Of a stretch of 64,000 bases of DNA, positions 34,929-45,229 are shown piece by piece. Source of the DNA: Riptortus pedestris. Lineage: Eukaryota; Arthropoda; Insecta; Hemiptera; Alydidae. Under the pieces are notes generated by a model. The model made no database searches, had not been told where the DNA came from, and was given only the letters and a program-made list of their open reading frames with translations. How positions within the stretch are numbered: the first letter of the stretch is position 1; each line of letters starts with the position of its first letter. A program made the position numbers and the translations under genes. The stretch lies in the NCBI GenBank assembly GCA_019009955.1, contig CM032233.1, positions 65,726,001 through 65,790,000 on the forward strand, read 5' to 3'.

Positions 34929-35080
34929 GCTTCCAGGGAAGAATAGTCAATTACATTTCATTTTTTTTGTTTGTTCCAGAATTCATTCCTCTGTCCATAT
35001 ACTTGTTTCAAAGAAAATTTTGGTGGTCGCAACTTTTATGTCGCAGTATTTTCAATAAAAAGGCACGTTTCTGAAACTTC
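34929..35080 (+). repeat. Dispersed repeat R3, forward copy (right arm)
   Basis: Inverted counterpart of 34562-34727; starts CTTCCAGGGAAGAATAGTC right after the TA tract of a family H 3' arm. Confidence 0.8.
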
Positions 35081-35617
35081 GTCTGAAAAAAAAAAAAGGA
35101 AAATCTTTATTAATAGCTTTTATCCGCTTTCTTTGTTTTAATTAAGCATTTTAGTAAGACCATGGTTATAAGGGACATCGCTTTAACTGGAAACTACCAA
35201 AAAATTACAATTAAAAAATAATCTCATTTTTTACAAGGTGTCTAGAAAATGTCGCTTAATTTTATCCAGCGTAGTTTCTGTAGCATTGTCGTTTGAAGTG
35301 TCATTTAATTTTTATACTGCCTTTCTAATATGAAGACCATGTTCTCAGAAATATGGTGTGCTTACCGATAAGAGAAGTTGTACGAATTGTTTTGCAGATT
35401 ATTGCATGAATACATGACTATGAAATAGATCTTCAATGTATTTGACTTCTCTTTTTAGTTGAATACCGTCTTCAGTCAAAGAAGAGCCAAATTTGATGGT
35501 TATAGAGACGGTTTGGCATCCGAAATGAAAACCATGGTCTATTATGTTGGCAGAAGTGGGCAGGAAGAAAAGATGGAGTGTAACAGCCAAACTGAGGAAA
35601 CGTATGAAATAAAAGAA
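35081..35617. other. No recognised gene
   Basis: Two overlapping 62-63 codon frames on opposite strands at 35399-35647 have no recognised motif. Confidence 0.4.
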
Positions 35618-35776
35618 AGTCCGTCACGCAGGGGCTGCGTAATCTAAGCAGATTTCCTCGTGAAGTTATACAATAGAGAACTCTCTTTAAGAGCGCCGAA
35701 CAGTTACGGAAACGGCCTAACTAGCTTTCGGAGGAAACGAATAGAAACGATCATAGCTCGTCCGTTACACTTAATA
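35618..35776 (+). mobile_element. Family H 5' fragment, type a, forward
   Basis: AGTCCGTCACGCAGGGGCTG to GTTACACTTAATAAAA; at that A-run another 5' end starts (35780). This is either a truncated tandem copy or an insertion in the A-run of the first. Confidence 0.88.
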
Positions 35777-35779
35777 AAA

Positions 35780-36586
35780 AGTCCGTCACGCAGGGGCTGC
35801 GTAAACTAAGCAGATTTCCTATGTGAAGTTCAGTAATAGAGAAATCTGCATACTGATAACACAACACCACCATAAGTAAATACAAATGGTAATGAGAAAT
35901 CTTTCAGTTAATTTTAATAAACTCCCAACTGAAAGGGCTTCTGAATTGTAAGAATAATTTATATTTTAATAACTCAAATTTTAGTAGTCCATGAACTAAA
36001 GAAGGGGCGGATGAACAGAACGTATTTGCATAAATCTCACAAAGTAAAGAAGGTAAGGTAAGGTTAGAAACGACAGGTTAGGTTAGAAGCTTCCGTCAGA
36101 GCCGAAAACGGCCGAACTAACCCGAACAACACCCGACCACAGACTTCATAAAAATTCAAATGTCTCGGTTAATATTCAAGATAGAGAATAAATGTATAAA
36201 ACAATATTTATAGGAAATTTAATTTGCAATAAGATTGATTCTTTACAATTTTTCGATCCGACGGACATAATAACGGAGATATTTCGAATTTTCAAAAAAA
36301 AAAACCCTTTAAACCCCCCCCCTCACACTGGTCTGATTTCAGCCATTAACGAACTTGATCTTTCTTTTTACATAAAACGAATAATTATGAACTTTGGTAA
36401 TGATCAAACAAAAATTGCGACCGCTAGAGCCTTAACAGACAAGTGTTTATATATATATAATTTTGAACGGACCTCATTTTCGTCATCTCCTGGGTAGGAT
36501 CGATGGGCATTTGAGGAAATTTTTCAAAACTCAAGAAAGGTCATGAGTACGACCTCAATAGCTGATTTCCCTTAAGGGGAATCTGC
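35780..36586 (+). mobile_element. Family H, complete, forward, with extra segment
   Basis: Starts AGTCCGTCACGCAGGGGCTG, carries an extra section (35877-36060) that is shared in diverged form with 51690-52020, then the normal type a body, a very short TA tract, and a complete 3' end (AAGGGGAATCTGCT). Confidence 0.9.
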
Positions 36587-36597
36587 TAATAAAAGAA

Positions 36598-37018
36598 AGT
36601 CCGTCACGCAGGGGCTGCGTAATCTAAGCAGATTTCCCACGTGAATTTATACAATAGAGAAATCTCCATACGAGTGCCGAACAATTACGGAAACGGCCGA
36701 GCTCGCTTTCGGCGGAAGCGAATAGGTCCATAGCTCGTCCGTTACACTTAATAAAAATGCAAATATCTCGGTTAATATTCAAGATAGAGAATAAATGTAT
36801 ATAACAATATTTATAGTAATTTTAATTTGTAATGAGATTGGGTGCATACAATTTTACTATCCGGCTCATAGTAACGGAGATATTTTTAATTTTCGAAATT
36901 CCCCCCTTCTAAATCCCCCCTCCCACTGGCCCGATTTCAGCCCTTAACGAACTTGATCTTTCTTTTTATATAAAACGATTAAATACCGAGTTTAGTGAAA
37001 TTGCTAGAGTGTTAACAG

Positions 37019-37074
<56 letters not shown>

Positions 37075-37077
37075 AGA

Positions 37078-37129
<52 letters not shown>

Positions 37130-37223
37130 GTTTTGAACGGACCTCATTTTCGTCATCTCCTGGGTAGGACCGATGGACATTTGAAGAATTTTTTCGAAAA
37201 TCGCGGCATCAGAGAAATCTGCT
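36598..37223 (+). mobile_element. Family H, type a, forward, tandem to the previous copy
   Basis: Begins 11 bp after the previous copy ends (head to tail). Its microsatellite is (TA)n followed by a pure (GA)n run (about 37070-37127). The 3' arm is shortened: CGCGGCATCAGAGAAATCTG replaces the palindrome. Confidence 0.92.
37070..37127. repeat. (GA)n microsatellite
   Basis: About 28 GA units directly after (TA)n within a family H copy. Confidence 0.95.
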
Positions 37224-38271
37224 AATAGAACTCTTTTTAAATTATCTTCAACATTGAAACGTTGTCATTCACTAATGTCTTCGTGAGAAGTGACGTATGA
37301 AGTATCGAAATTATATATCAGCATGGCCGTTTTGGATGTCTTTGAATTCTTTCGCAGAATTATGTATTAATCCGATGGCCAAAAAATCACAAAAGCAACT
37401 CTTGAGCTGGAGGCTGTTATGTAGGCATAAGAGAAAAGAGGGAGGGGAAACAGTGGAACCCTACTCTTCCCTCGTCTGAATAGGATTAAGATAAGCTGTC
37501 TAATAACAGTATTTGCTGAAGTTGGGAGAAGCCACGTCGTATTTATTGTTATATCAGTTTAGTTTTCTTTGTGCCTGCTTGCGGGCTGGCTGTCAAAACT
37601 TTCCCTTCAGATAGGGCCCAATCAAACTTATACAGGGGTTCTCGGGAAAGCCTCTCTTCGGGACAATCGGTTTGGCTGGACCCAGGCCAAGCTTCGGCGC
37701 TTTACTTTCGTCCCCCCTTTCTTTCTCACTCGGCATGGTGACGGGAATGTATTTCCCGCTATAAGTGAAATCATCTCATCTTATATTTATTAGTTTACTT
37801 TTTTTTTCATTCGCTAGGGAGGAGTGAATTTGCACCATTGCGTCAGAGAACTAAAAACACTGGGGAGCGTAGGCACAAACACAAAAACTTTCTTCACTCA
37901 TATACAAACATACAATTTCACAACATATGGTTACAAAAATTTATATATTCATGTTTGCCCAACAAGTTTAATAGAGAAGAAATAATAACGAAAGTTCTTA
38001 TTCTTAATTTTTTCATCCTACATACATAACGAAAGATCCCCAACAACAATGCGTAATATGCTATGTTCCACTCACAATATTCCATCTTATAGTGGAATGT
38101 CAATCTGTGAAAAAATGTTCGAAGAATTTGATATTCCTAGAAACATAGAATTTGCCTTATAAGACACTTCACAAGCAGTAGATTGAATGGGTTCGTTAGT
38201 AAAGAAGCTATCTCTATACAATAAAATTTTGGTATTCTATAATCGGATATAAGAATATTTATTTATGTATT

Positions 38272-38273
<2 letters not shown>
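37224..38273. other. 1 kb without recognised gene
   Basis: Less AT-rich than average at 37400-37760, with 60-74 codon frames at 37297-37479 and 37569-37793 that show no motif I recognise. Possibly ancestral unique sequence. Confidence 0.4.
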
Positions 38274-38326
<53 letters not shown>

Positions 38327-38381
38327 GAACATGTGTGTACGTGTGAAAATATAGTAGTAAAATAACTGTTTGTGAGTGTGT

Positions 38382-38420
<39 letters not shown>
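38274..38420. repeat. Compound (TA)n and (GT)n microsatellites
   Basis: (TA)n at 38274-38320 and (GT)n with GAGT interruptions at 38373-38420. Confidence 0.95.
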
Positions 38421-38424
<4 letters not shown>

Positions 38425-38432
38425 CACACATA

Positions 38433-38523
38433 CAAAGTAACCACAACAATAAATTTTACACTTCCTGAAGGGCAAAAAACACACGATGTTGATTGCCCGA
38501 ATAAACATCCAACCTACCTACCT
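38433..38523 (+). repeat. Dispersed repeat R5, copy 2
   Basis: Matches 13248-13334 with few changes (AAAGTAACCACAACAATAAA, CACGATGTTGATTGCCC). In both places it lies near (GT)n/(TA)n tracts. Confidence 0.75.
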
Positions 38524-38676
38524 AGAGAAGAAATATATTTTTCGATATTCTCATTATGGGGAAAATTTATACCAATTTAATAAAATTTAAAGCGAGATTT
38601 GTTTTATTTCATTTTTCATTTAGATCAATCATTTGTGAATAATTCAAAATTCCTCTTTCATTTTTTTTAAATAAGT

Positions 38677-39088
38677 ATTTATCGATATTTAATCGTTTTA
38701 TGTAAAAAGAAAGATCTAGTTCGATGGTGAAATTGGGCCAGCGAGGGGGGAGGGGGGGGTGTTTAGAGGGGGGATTTTCGAAAATTCGAAGTATCTCCTT
38801 TATTATGCGTCGGATCGAAAAAGTGTATAGAATCAATCTTATTCTAATTAACATGTACTATAAATATTTCCAGGTACGTTTATGCTCTATATTAAATATT
38901 AACCGAGATATTTGCATTTTTATTAAGTGTGTGCACGTAACTGACCAGATGAGATCGGTTCTCTTCGGTTCTAGCCGTGGGTTTCTGGCAAACGCTAGTT
39001 CGGCCGTTTCCGTAAATGTTCGGTTCTTGTGAAATTTCTTTTTTGTAAAACTTCAAGTGGGAAATCTGCTTAGTTTACGCAGCCTCTT
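38677..39088 (-). mobile_element. Family H, type a, reverse, 3' part missing
   Basis: From TCGATATTTAATCGTTTTA through a G-run block, the type a section (GCTAGTTCGGCCGTTTCCG) to CTGCTTAGTTTACGCAGCC. Lacks the TA tract, 3' arm and the last bases of the 5' end. Confidence 0.88.
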
Positions 39089-39756
39089 CACTTTTTACAT
39101 TTCTTCAACCACACCCCGACCCACGCGGCCATTGGGCCCCAACAGAAATTAATTAACTATAGTAAATAGCTGTTTATACGTTTTCCCAAACGACCAAAAG
39201 TTCTACTTCACTTAGCACGGCAGAAGCATTAATTTTAGCCTATGTTACATTTGCAAAATAACAGAGGAGTTGGATTTAGTAGGGACTATAAAGAATTATT
39301 ACGGCTGAAACAAAGTTTACTTTGAGTTATTTTCGATGTGGAAAGAGACTTACTTTTGTGCTAAATGAGAGAGAGGTTGTGTTATTTGTGCCGGTCACAA
39401 AGAGGACTCAGATGTATACGGCACATTACGGCTGGTCCCTATCCTTTCCTTTGTTCCTCTTTCCTCTTCTCAAACCCAATACTCTTTATACCCTTTTCAA
39501 ACCTTAATCCCTCTAACTCCCACCCACCCCTTACGTCATCCCTTCATCAAAACTCCCTAATCAAAACAAGGATCAACTCGCAATTGTCACCCTATCATTC
39601 AGCTTTGCCTATATAAGGGGATCTGGTGGATTAGTCGGCCCATAAATGTGTTCCAAGAAAGCATTTGTACTTCACTAATTTCTTTATTGGGCCCCATATA
39701 AATGGCAAATGTAGCTTGGCTTCGATACCCGATGATCCACAGACGAGTCTTTTTTA
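39089..39756. other. No recognised gene
   Basis: C-rich and relatively complex sequence at 39440-39600; 61- and 83-codon frames there show no motif. Confidence 0.4.
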
Positions 39757-40345
39757 CTTTACACACACGAGTTACTTCTTTCTAAAACAGTGATTTACGT
39801 TATCGTTAAATTGATAAAAGTAATGATCATATGTTTGAAATAATGTATTTAATAAGTTTTAAATGTAAACAAACCTTAATATACATTTCGTTGAATCATT
39901 CATTTAGGGGGCCATGTATGCTTTCAAAGATACAAGTTTTACGTGATGTATCTTTGTAACAGCCGATTTCTTGTCTGCAACATCTTAGACTGCATCTAAA
40001 TACTGTACCCCTTTTTTTATTTTATGAAATATAATCTTCATGAAGTGTCCTTTTCTACATTTCCTTGATTTATACAATGACCCATACCTCTGCAAAGCCC
40101 TGTATCCTATTTCTTCTAACTGAAAAACACGACTAAGTTGTATGAGATTCGTTATTACTAAAAAAAAATTACACGTTTTTAAAAACCAACCATGCAATAG
40201 GCAGGTAACCTCTTTCATGCATAAAATGTATATAGCTTAGCAACTGTTTGAATGAATTACTTCACCCTAACAACTAGAGTGTTTTCTTTAATTTTCCTAA
40301 TTTTCATATGATCACTGTTACTTCAAAAAGTAACTGGTCACAGAC
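39757..40345 (-). mobile_element. hAT-like non-autonomous element R7, copy 2 (inverted)
   Basis: Reverse-strand match to 25727-26158 along almost its whole length, with about 150 bp more inside (around 40100-40250). The right end carries GTTACTTCAAAAAGTAAC, a 7-bp-stem hairpin, and the left end CGAGTTACTTCTTTC. Confidence 0.65.
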
Positions 40346-40388
40346 TCCTGAAAACTGAATTTGAGAGATCTGGAGAAGTTCTAGTTTT

Positions 40389-40540
40389 AGCAAATTTTTC
40401 CTAAGGGAAATCAGCTATTGAGGTTGTACTCAAGACGCGATTTTCGTAAAATGTTTTCAGATGTCCATCATCCTATCTTGTAGGTGACGAAAATGAGGTC
40501 CGTTCCAAATTATATATTATGTGTGTGTGTGTGTGTGAGT
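40389..40540 (-). mobile_element. Family H 3' arm, reverse
   Basis: AGCAAATTTTTCCTAAGGG, CATCCTATCTTGTAGG, AATGAGGTCCGTTCC, then (GT)n in place of the (TA)n tract. Truncated there. Confidence 0.8.
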
Positions 40541-40552
40541 GTGTGTGTATGT

Positions 40553-40690
40553 ATGGTGTTGTTTTTGTTTCTTGGAGTTTTGGTACTAATATTAAGTAGT
40601 ACCTGTATTTTTACAGCCCTGAAGAAGAGAAAATAAATATTCTCAAAATATTGGCATAAACTAAAATTTTGTTTTCACCATCATTGACCA
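40553..40690 (+). repeat. Penelope-tail-like block
   Basis: CCCTGAAGAAGAGAA, loop, TTCTCAAAATATTGG then CATAAACTAAAATTTTG. GAGAA pairs with TTCTC. The pattern 'CCTGA.GA - stem - (G/A)AAA - AATAAA-like tail' is that of Penelope terminal repeats. Sits between two family H fragments. Confidence 0.4.
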
Positions 40691-40699
40691 AAACTCCAT

Positions 40700-40713
40700 C
40701 TGCGTGACGGGCT
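40700..40713 (-). mobile_element. Family H 5' tip joined to the next copy
   Basis: CTGCGTGACGGGC followed by TTTT and the palindromic 3' end of the next reverse copy: the same junction form as at 16995/17000. Confidence 0.7.
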
Positions 40714-40716
40714 TTT

Positions 40717-40795
40717 AGCAGATTTCCCTTAAGGGAAAAATGTCTTCAAATATCCATCAATCCAACCCAGGAGATGACGAAAATGAGATCCGTTC

Positions 40796-40865
<70 letters not shown>

Positions 40866-41325
40866 CTGTTAACGCTCTAGCGGTCGCAATTTTCGTTTGA
40901 TCGTTACCAAACTTCATATTTAAGCGTTTTATGCAAAAATAAAGATCAAGTTCGTTAATGGCTGAAATCGAACCAGTGGGAGGGGGGTGGTTTAGAGGGG
41001 AGGATTTTCGAAAATTCGAAATATCTCCGTTACTATACGTCGGATCGAAAAATTATATAGAATCAATCTTATTGCAAATTACATTTACTATAAATAATGG
41101 TTTATACATTTATTCTGTATCTTGAATATTAACCAAGATATTTGCATTTTTCTGTTTTCAGCTTCTGAGATGAGATCGCCTAACTTCGGGTCTAGTCGTG
41201 AGTTTCCGTCAAGAGCTAGTTCGGGCCGTTCCCGTAACTGTTTGACTCTTAAGTCTGAAATTTCTCCATTGTAATACTTCACGTGGGAAATCTGCTTAGT
41301 TTACGCAGCCCCTGCGTCACGGACT
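40717..41325 (-). mobile_element. Family H, type a, reverse, palindrome shortened
   Basis: AGCAGATTTCCCTTAAGGG then directly AAAATGTCTTCAAATATCC: the second half of the palindrome and the following 50 bp are deleted. Long (TA)n at 40801-40860, G-rich block, type a section and a complete 5' end (GCCCCTGCGTCACGGACT). Confidence 0.92.
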
Positions 41326-41879
41326 TTTTGGTCTCCTATGCGGTCACATTTTTTGAATGGGAGTCCCTCTCCCTAACACGTGGCTAGCAAACATTATATA
41401 AACCGTAAATGACTTATACACATAAAAAAATGACTATTTATTTTCACTTAAAAAAAATAAAAAAGCATGTTCGTAAAGTAAAATATTCTAGTTAGATATT
41501 AATTTCGTAATTTCGGTAAGTGAATATGCTTAGTTGTTGGATTCCTAAGAATCTCAATACTGAGGCTAACGGGTGGTCGCATAGGACAATCGAAAAACAG
41601 AGAAAGGCCCAGAAATATAATCTGTAAAATGAAAAGAAATAATCGGCTGGTCTAAAATGAACAAATGGTACTCTGGGTAATTATTTACCTTAATTTGCCT
41701 TGTAAATAGGGCCTTCTTTTAAGTTATGCCTCATCACTTTGAACTTGTTCCATGTCCGTTTTTTAAACTTTTTTGTTGCTAATTATGTCATATTGAGCTT
41801 ATGTTTCAAGTCTTGTTTACGCGGGGTAATGCTAAGAGAGAAATAGAGCATGAAATGGTCAGATAATGTCACACCCTCT
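41326..41879. other. No recognised feature
   Basis: AT-rich; nothing supported. Confidence 0.5.
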
Positions 41880-41936
41880 GCAATTCCTACGCAAGAGGAA
41901 TCTGCTTAGTTTACGTAACCCCTACCTAACGGTTAT
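41880..41936 (-). mobile_element. Family H 5' end fragment, reverse
   Basis: GGAATCTGCTTAGTTTACGT, AACCCCTACCTAACGG: only the 5' tip. Confidence 0.65.
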
Positions 41937-41963
41937 TTTAATTCATCTCACCAGCAAGGAAAT

Positions 41964-41975
41964 TACATCTCATAC
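41964..41975 (+). repeat. 12-bp direct repeat, left flank
   Basis: TACATCTCATAC, identical to 42792-42803; the two flank the large inverted repeat and look like a target-site duplication. Confidence 0.8.
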
Positions 41976-42011
41976 CCATTTTTTTGAGGTGCTGGATGGT
42001 GAAGGAATTAT

Positions 42012-42792
42012 TATCTCAGGTAAAAAAAAACGCCTCTTTCCTTCACTGTTCTTTATTCGTTGGGACAGAGCGGTTTCAGAGCATACGCTCCATCATCAGT
42101 GCCCTGCTGGCAAACAAATACCATAAAAACGTTGTACAATATGCCATTTAATTAAAAAAATTAGAAAATATATGTACATATCGATGGTCTAGAGTTAAAA
42201 CATACAACTTTAAAAAAATTAAATTAGTGGCCCAGTGAATATTTGCAGAAATGAGGAAAACTATTTTTACAGATTAAAATTAAAAATTAAAAACTTGTCA
42301 GTAGAATATATACACAATTTCAAGAAATATTTAAAATAAATAAATGAATAAAAAAGGAATATTTACAGTTAAGAAGTCTAAAATGGAATAAATTATTATA
42401 TTATATTTATGATTTATTCTATTTTAGACTTCTAAACTGTATATATTCATTTTTATTCATTTATTTATTTTAACTATTTATTGAAATTGTGTATATATTC
42501 TACTGACAAGTTTTTAATTTTTAATTTTAATCTGTAAAAATAGTTTTTCTTATTTCTGTAAATATTCACTGGGACACTAATTTAAATTTTTTTAAAGTTG
42601 TATGTTTTAACTCTTGACCATCGACATGTACATATATTTTCTAAATTTTTTAATTAAATGGCATATTGTACAACGTTTTTATGGTATTTGTTTGCCAGCA
42701 GGGCACTGATGATGGAGCGTATTCTCTGAAAGCGCTCTGTCCCAACCAATAAAGAACAGTGAAGGAAAGAGGCGTTTTTTCTTACCTGAGAT
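42012..42792. repeat. Large inverted repeat of PLE-terminal-repeat-like arms
   Basis: Arms of about 380 bp (42012-42392 and 42413-42791) are inverted copies with roughly 20 bp between them (TCTCAGGTAA...CGCCTCTTTCC outward; AGAAGTCTAAAATGGAATAA inward). Each arm carries CACTGATGATGGAGCGTAT followed by TCTGAAA and an AATAAAGAACAG tail. The core resembles the CUGAUGA...GAAA hammerhead layout found in Penelope-like terminal repeats. Right arm ends exactly at a 12-bp repeat that also occurs at 41964-41975; 36 extra bases lie between the left repeat and the left arm. Confidence 0.7.
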
Positions 42793-42803
42793 ACATCTCA
42801 TAC
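42792..42803 (+). repeat. 12-bp direct repeat, right flank
   Basis: TACATCTCATAC, identical to 41964-41975. Confidence 0.8.
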
Positions 42804-42954
42804 ATCACATTATTTGGCAAGATAGTTCAGTTTAGTAGTCTGAACTACCTTCAGCTTGAAATTTATTTTATTTAGCCAAATTTTATTCTCTAATGTTTAT
42901 TTATGGCTGGAACTCAAAGTCAGAATATTCAAAATTAGCTGAAACTTTTCAACG

Positions 42955-43437
42955 TGTTTCCCTTAAGGGAGGTTGTACTCATGGCGAAAATGACGTCTGT
43001 TCAAAATTATATAAAATTATTTCGTCTGATTAGTAACTGAGTACTGAGAATGTCAAATTCTGTTCATATAGGCGACAAGGAGAGATGTGGGGAATAGATG
43101 GTGAGATAAGATGACCCAGGACCCCGCTACCATATGTGCATAGTGTGCAATGCGCACAGGCGCCAAAACCAAGGGCCCCCAAATAAAATAAGATTTACTC
43201 TGTTTATTTCATTTTGAGTGTTTAGTCTACAAATAAATATGTCTTTTTGAGTTCATTTTTTTCTTTTTTTCAAGCACCTACCTATCATAAAAAAAAAATC
43301 AAAATGCCTTAAGGGGCGCCAAAATCCTTTTTTGCACACAGGCGCCAGTAGCCCTTACGGGGGCACTGAGATGACCAGTGTGTCGTATCAGCAGGTGGGA
43401 AATCTGCTTAGTTTACGCAGCCCCTGCGTACCAGACT
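42955..43437 (-). mobile_element. Family H, reverse, internally deleted, host of a hAT-like MITE
   Basis: TTTCCCTTAAGGGAGGTTG, ATGGCGAAAATGACGTC and a short TA-like tract at the left; CAGGTGGGAAATCTGCTTAG and GCAGCCCCTGCG at the right. Most of the body is deleted; the gap holds the MITE at 43117-43368. Confidence 0.75.
43117..43368. mobile_element. hAT-like MITE, 252 bp
   Basis: Ends CAGGACCCCG and CGGGGGCACTG are imperfect terminal inverted repeats (CAG...CTG). It is flanked by the perfect 8-bp repeat AGATGACC at 43109-43116 and 43369-43376. CAG ends and 8-bp duplications are typical of hAT transposons. Subterminal GGCGCC motifs recur on both sides (43163-43168; 43313-43318; 43342-43347). 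Non-coding. Confidence 0.8.
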
Positions 43438-43526
43438 TTCTATAGTTAGCTATTAGGTTGTAAAATAAGCTCGCTGCGTTTTCTACTGGTGATTTCAACA
43501 AAAACTTCAGATTCTTGTAAATATTT

Positions 43527-43712
43527 TTAATCAACTATATATGACCCATTTTGATCTATTACATGTTGCCCTCTTTTAATTTCGTTGTAATTATTCAATT
43601 CCGTCCTTCCTGAACTTCTCACATTTTTGCGCAATGAACTCCTCGCGTTTTGCAGTGAACTCATCGAGCGAATTAATGTGTTTCCCGTTAAGAGATTCCC
43701 GAAATAACTGAA
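43527..43712 (-). pseudogene. mariner transposase C-terminal remnant
   Basis: Minus-strand reading gives FQLFRESLNGKHINSLDEF then AQKCEKFRKDGIE and a stop; after one frame change HVIDQNGSYIVD and the natural stop. 'SL.GK.F.S.(E/D)E...KP.KF..DGI..LP..W..VIDQNG.Y..D' is the C-terminus of mariner transposases, which cut and join DNA at TA. One frameshift and one nonsense codon disable it. Confidence 0.8.
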
Positions 43713-43876
43713 AACTTAGTCAATAATGTTTACATATTCTAAAAAAGGATTAGTTAGGGTGCTTTTATGTATCAGTTTCAACCGAGATTCCTTATCTTTT
43801 AGTGGTATTAGTGATCAAAATGGAAGAGAAATAAATTCTGTTTCCTCATGTAATGAAAATCGGCTGCACAGACGGT

Positions 43877-44010
43877 TTGGTTGGGATGTGATCCTTCACC
43901 CACCCATTCACCAAACCTTGCCTAAAAAGAGTTTCAGTTATTTCGGGACTCTCTTAACGGGAAACACATTAATTCGCTTGAGGAATGCAAAACGCGATGC
44001 AGCCCTCTAG
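43877..44010 (+). pseudogene. mariner transposase remnant, catalytic region, other strand
   Basis: Plus-strand reading gives FGWDVILHPP then, in another frame, HSPNLA, a stop, KEFQLFRDSLNGKHINSLEE. This is the 'HPPYSPDLAPSD(Y/F).LF' region holding the third catalytic Asp of the D,D34D triad. At that position the remnant reads E after a stop codon. The stop and frame change make it inactive. Confidence 0.75.
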
Positions 44011-44262
44011 CGAATTAATGTGTTTCCTTTTTGGAAATAAAAAATCATTACATGATGAAACAGAATTTATTTCTCTTCCATTTTGAGCACTAATACCGCT
44101 AAAAGATAAGGAATCTCGGTTGAAACTGATGCATAAATGCACCCCAACTAATCCTTCTTTAGAATATGTAAAAATTATTGACTAAGTAAACATGATTTTA
44201 TAAACACTGAGAGGATTAAAATGAATTATTGATAAACGCTGCGAACTTATTTTACAACCTAT

Positions 44263-45229
44263 TAGAAATTCTAACTCCTTTCCAATAGGCCGCTTAGGGA
44301 CACCTAACGTAACTCAAGAAAGCGATTTTCCGAGCTAATTAAAACTTAGCCACTAGAGACATTAGAGCTGAGTCCACTCCTTAGCGATGACAGTAATAGC
44401 TAATTTGAAGTTAAGAGATGAGCGGCTGTTTTTGTCTTGAAAACAAAGGTTAAACCCAAACTTAATAATTGTCAGAATTTCCAAAGGTCCGAATACGCAG
44501 GGAGGGGAGAGCGGCACAGTTGAACGTTAGACAAAAAAGTTGCTCAGAATGCCGAACTGATGGAGACAATGGTACCAAAGGGGGACAATAAGGAGGCCCG
44601 GGAGTGGGAGCTCGACACCCACATTATATATGACCACTCTCAGTGCTAGCCACCTCAAAACTTGGACCCGCTCCCCTCCCTCCTGCTTTTACTTCTATTA
44701 CCACCTCAGGCCCCTAATTAACAAAGCACCTAAGCCCCCTTCCCTCCAAACCAAGCCTACTTCCCTGAAAACAATCACTGAACAACTAATAACCCAGCTT
44801 CCCTTTCTATTACTCTCCCTCGGCCGTCTTATACTTTGCTTTCTGATTCGACTTGAGAGGCCGGAACTCTGAATCTTTTCACCAAAACACAGCCTTCAAT
44901 TAAGTGTTTGTTCTGCTCTCCTCCTCCTGGAAATGGGATGCTCTCTTTTACGTGTTGAAAGACTTATAAAATGTTACAAAATATTTCAAACTACAACAGA
45001 TCCTCGATTTCCAGTACTCTTGTTATCCAGAAATCAAGTAATTGCCCTCCTAATCAAGGAACGCATGGTCCTTGTAATCAAGTAATAGTAATCCTAATTC
45101 AAAATCATTATTTTCGTCAAATAGTTACTCTTTTTGGGGGACGATGTTTCTTTCTGCGTTGGTATTCTGGCAGGCGGAAGTGACTACTATACTAGAGTTT
45201 AGCTCCAAGAGCCGTCAGGTCAACATCCA
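44263..45229. other. No recognised gene
   Basis: Less AT-rich than average, C-rich at 44630-44800. Frames of 70-80 codons (44630-44872, 44971-45183) show no motif. Confidence 0.4.

Larger units (their letters stand above)
43453..44262 (-). mobile_element. mariner-family element, rearranged by inverted duplication
   Basis: Terminal inverted repeats TAGGTTGTAAAATAAGCTCG (43453 on) and, in reverse at 44234-44260, AGGTTGTAAAATAAGTTCG. Coding remnants of a mariner transposase lie on both strands. Inverted segments are 43733-43860 with 44033-44168, and 43668-43712 with 43927-43984. The simplest reading is a minus-strand element whose central part was inverted or duplicated. It starts about 15 bp after a family H 5' end. 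Confidence 0.8.

Noticed and set aside
36192..36497. 101-codon frame; similar peptides recur at 31282, 38724, 57809
   Set aside because: Recurrence reflects the repeat family; frames are broken at different points in each copy, so no protein-level constraint is visible.
37569..37793. 74-codon frame in less AT-rich DNA
   Set aside because: No recognisable domain, no neighbouring exon-like frames; left as unrecognised.
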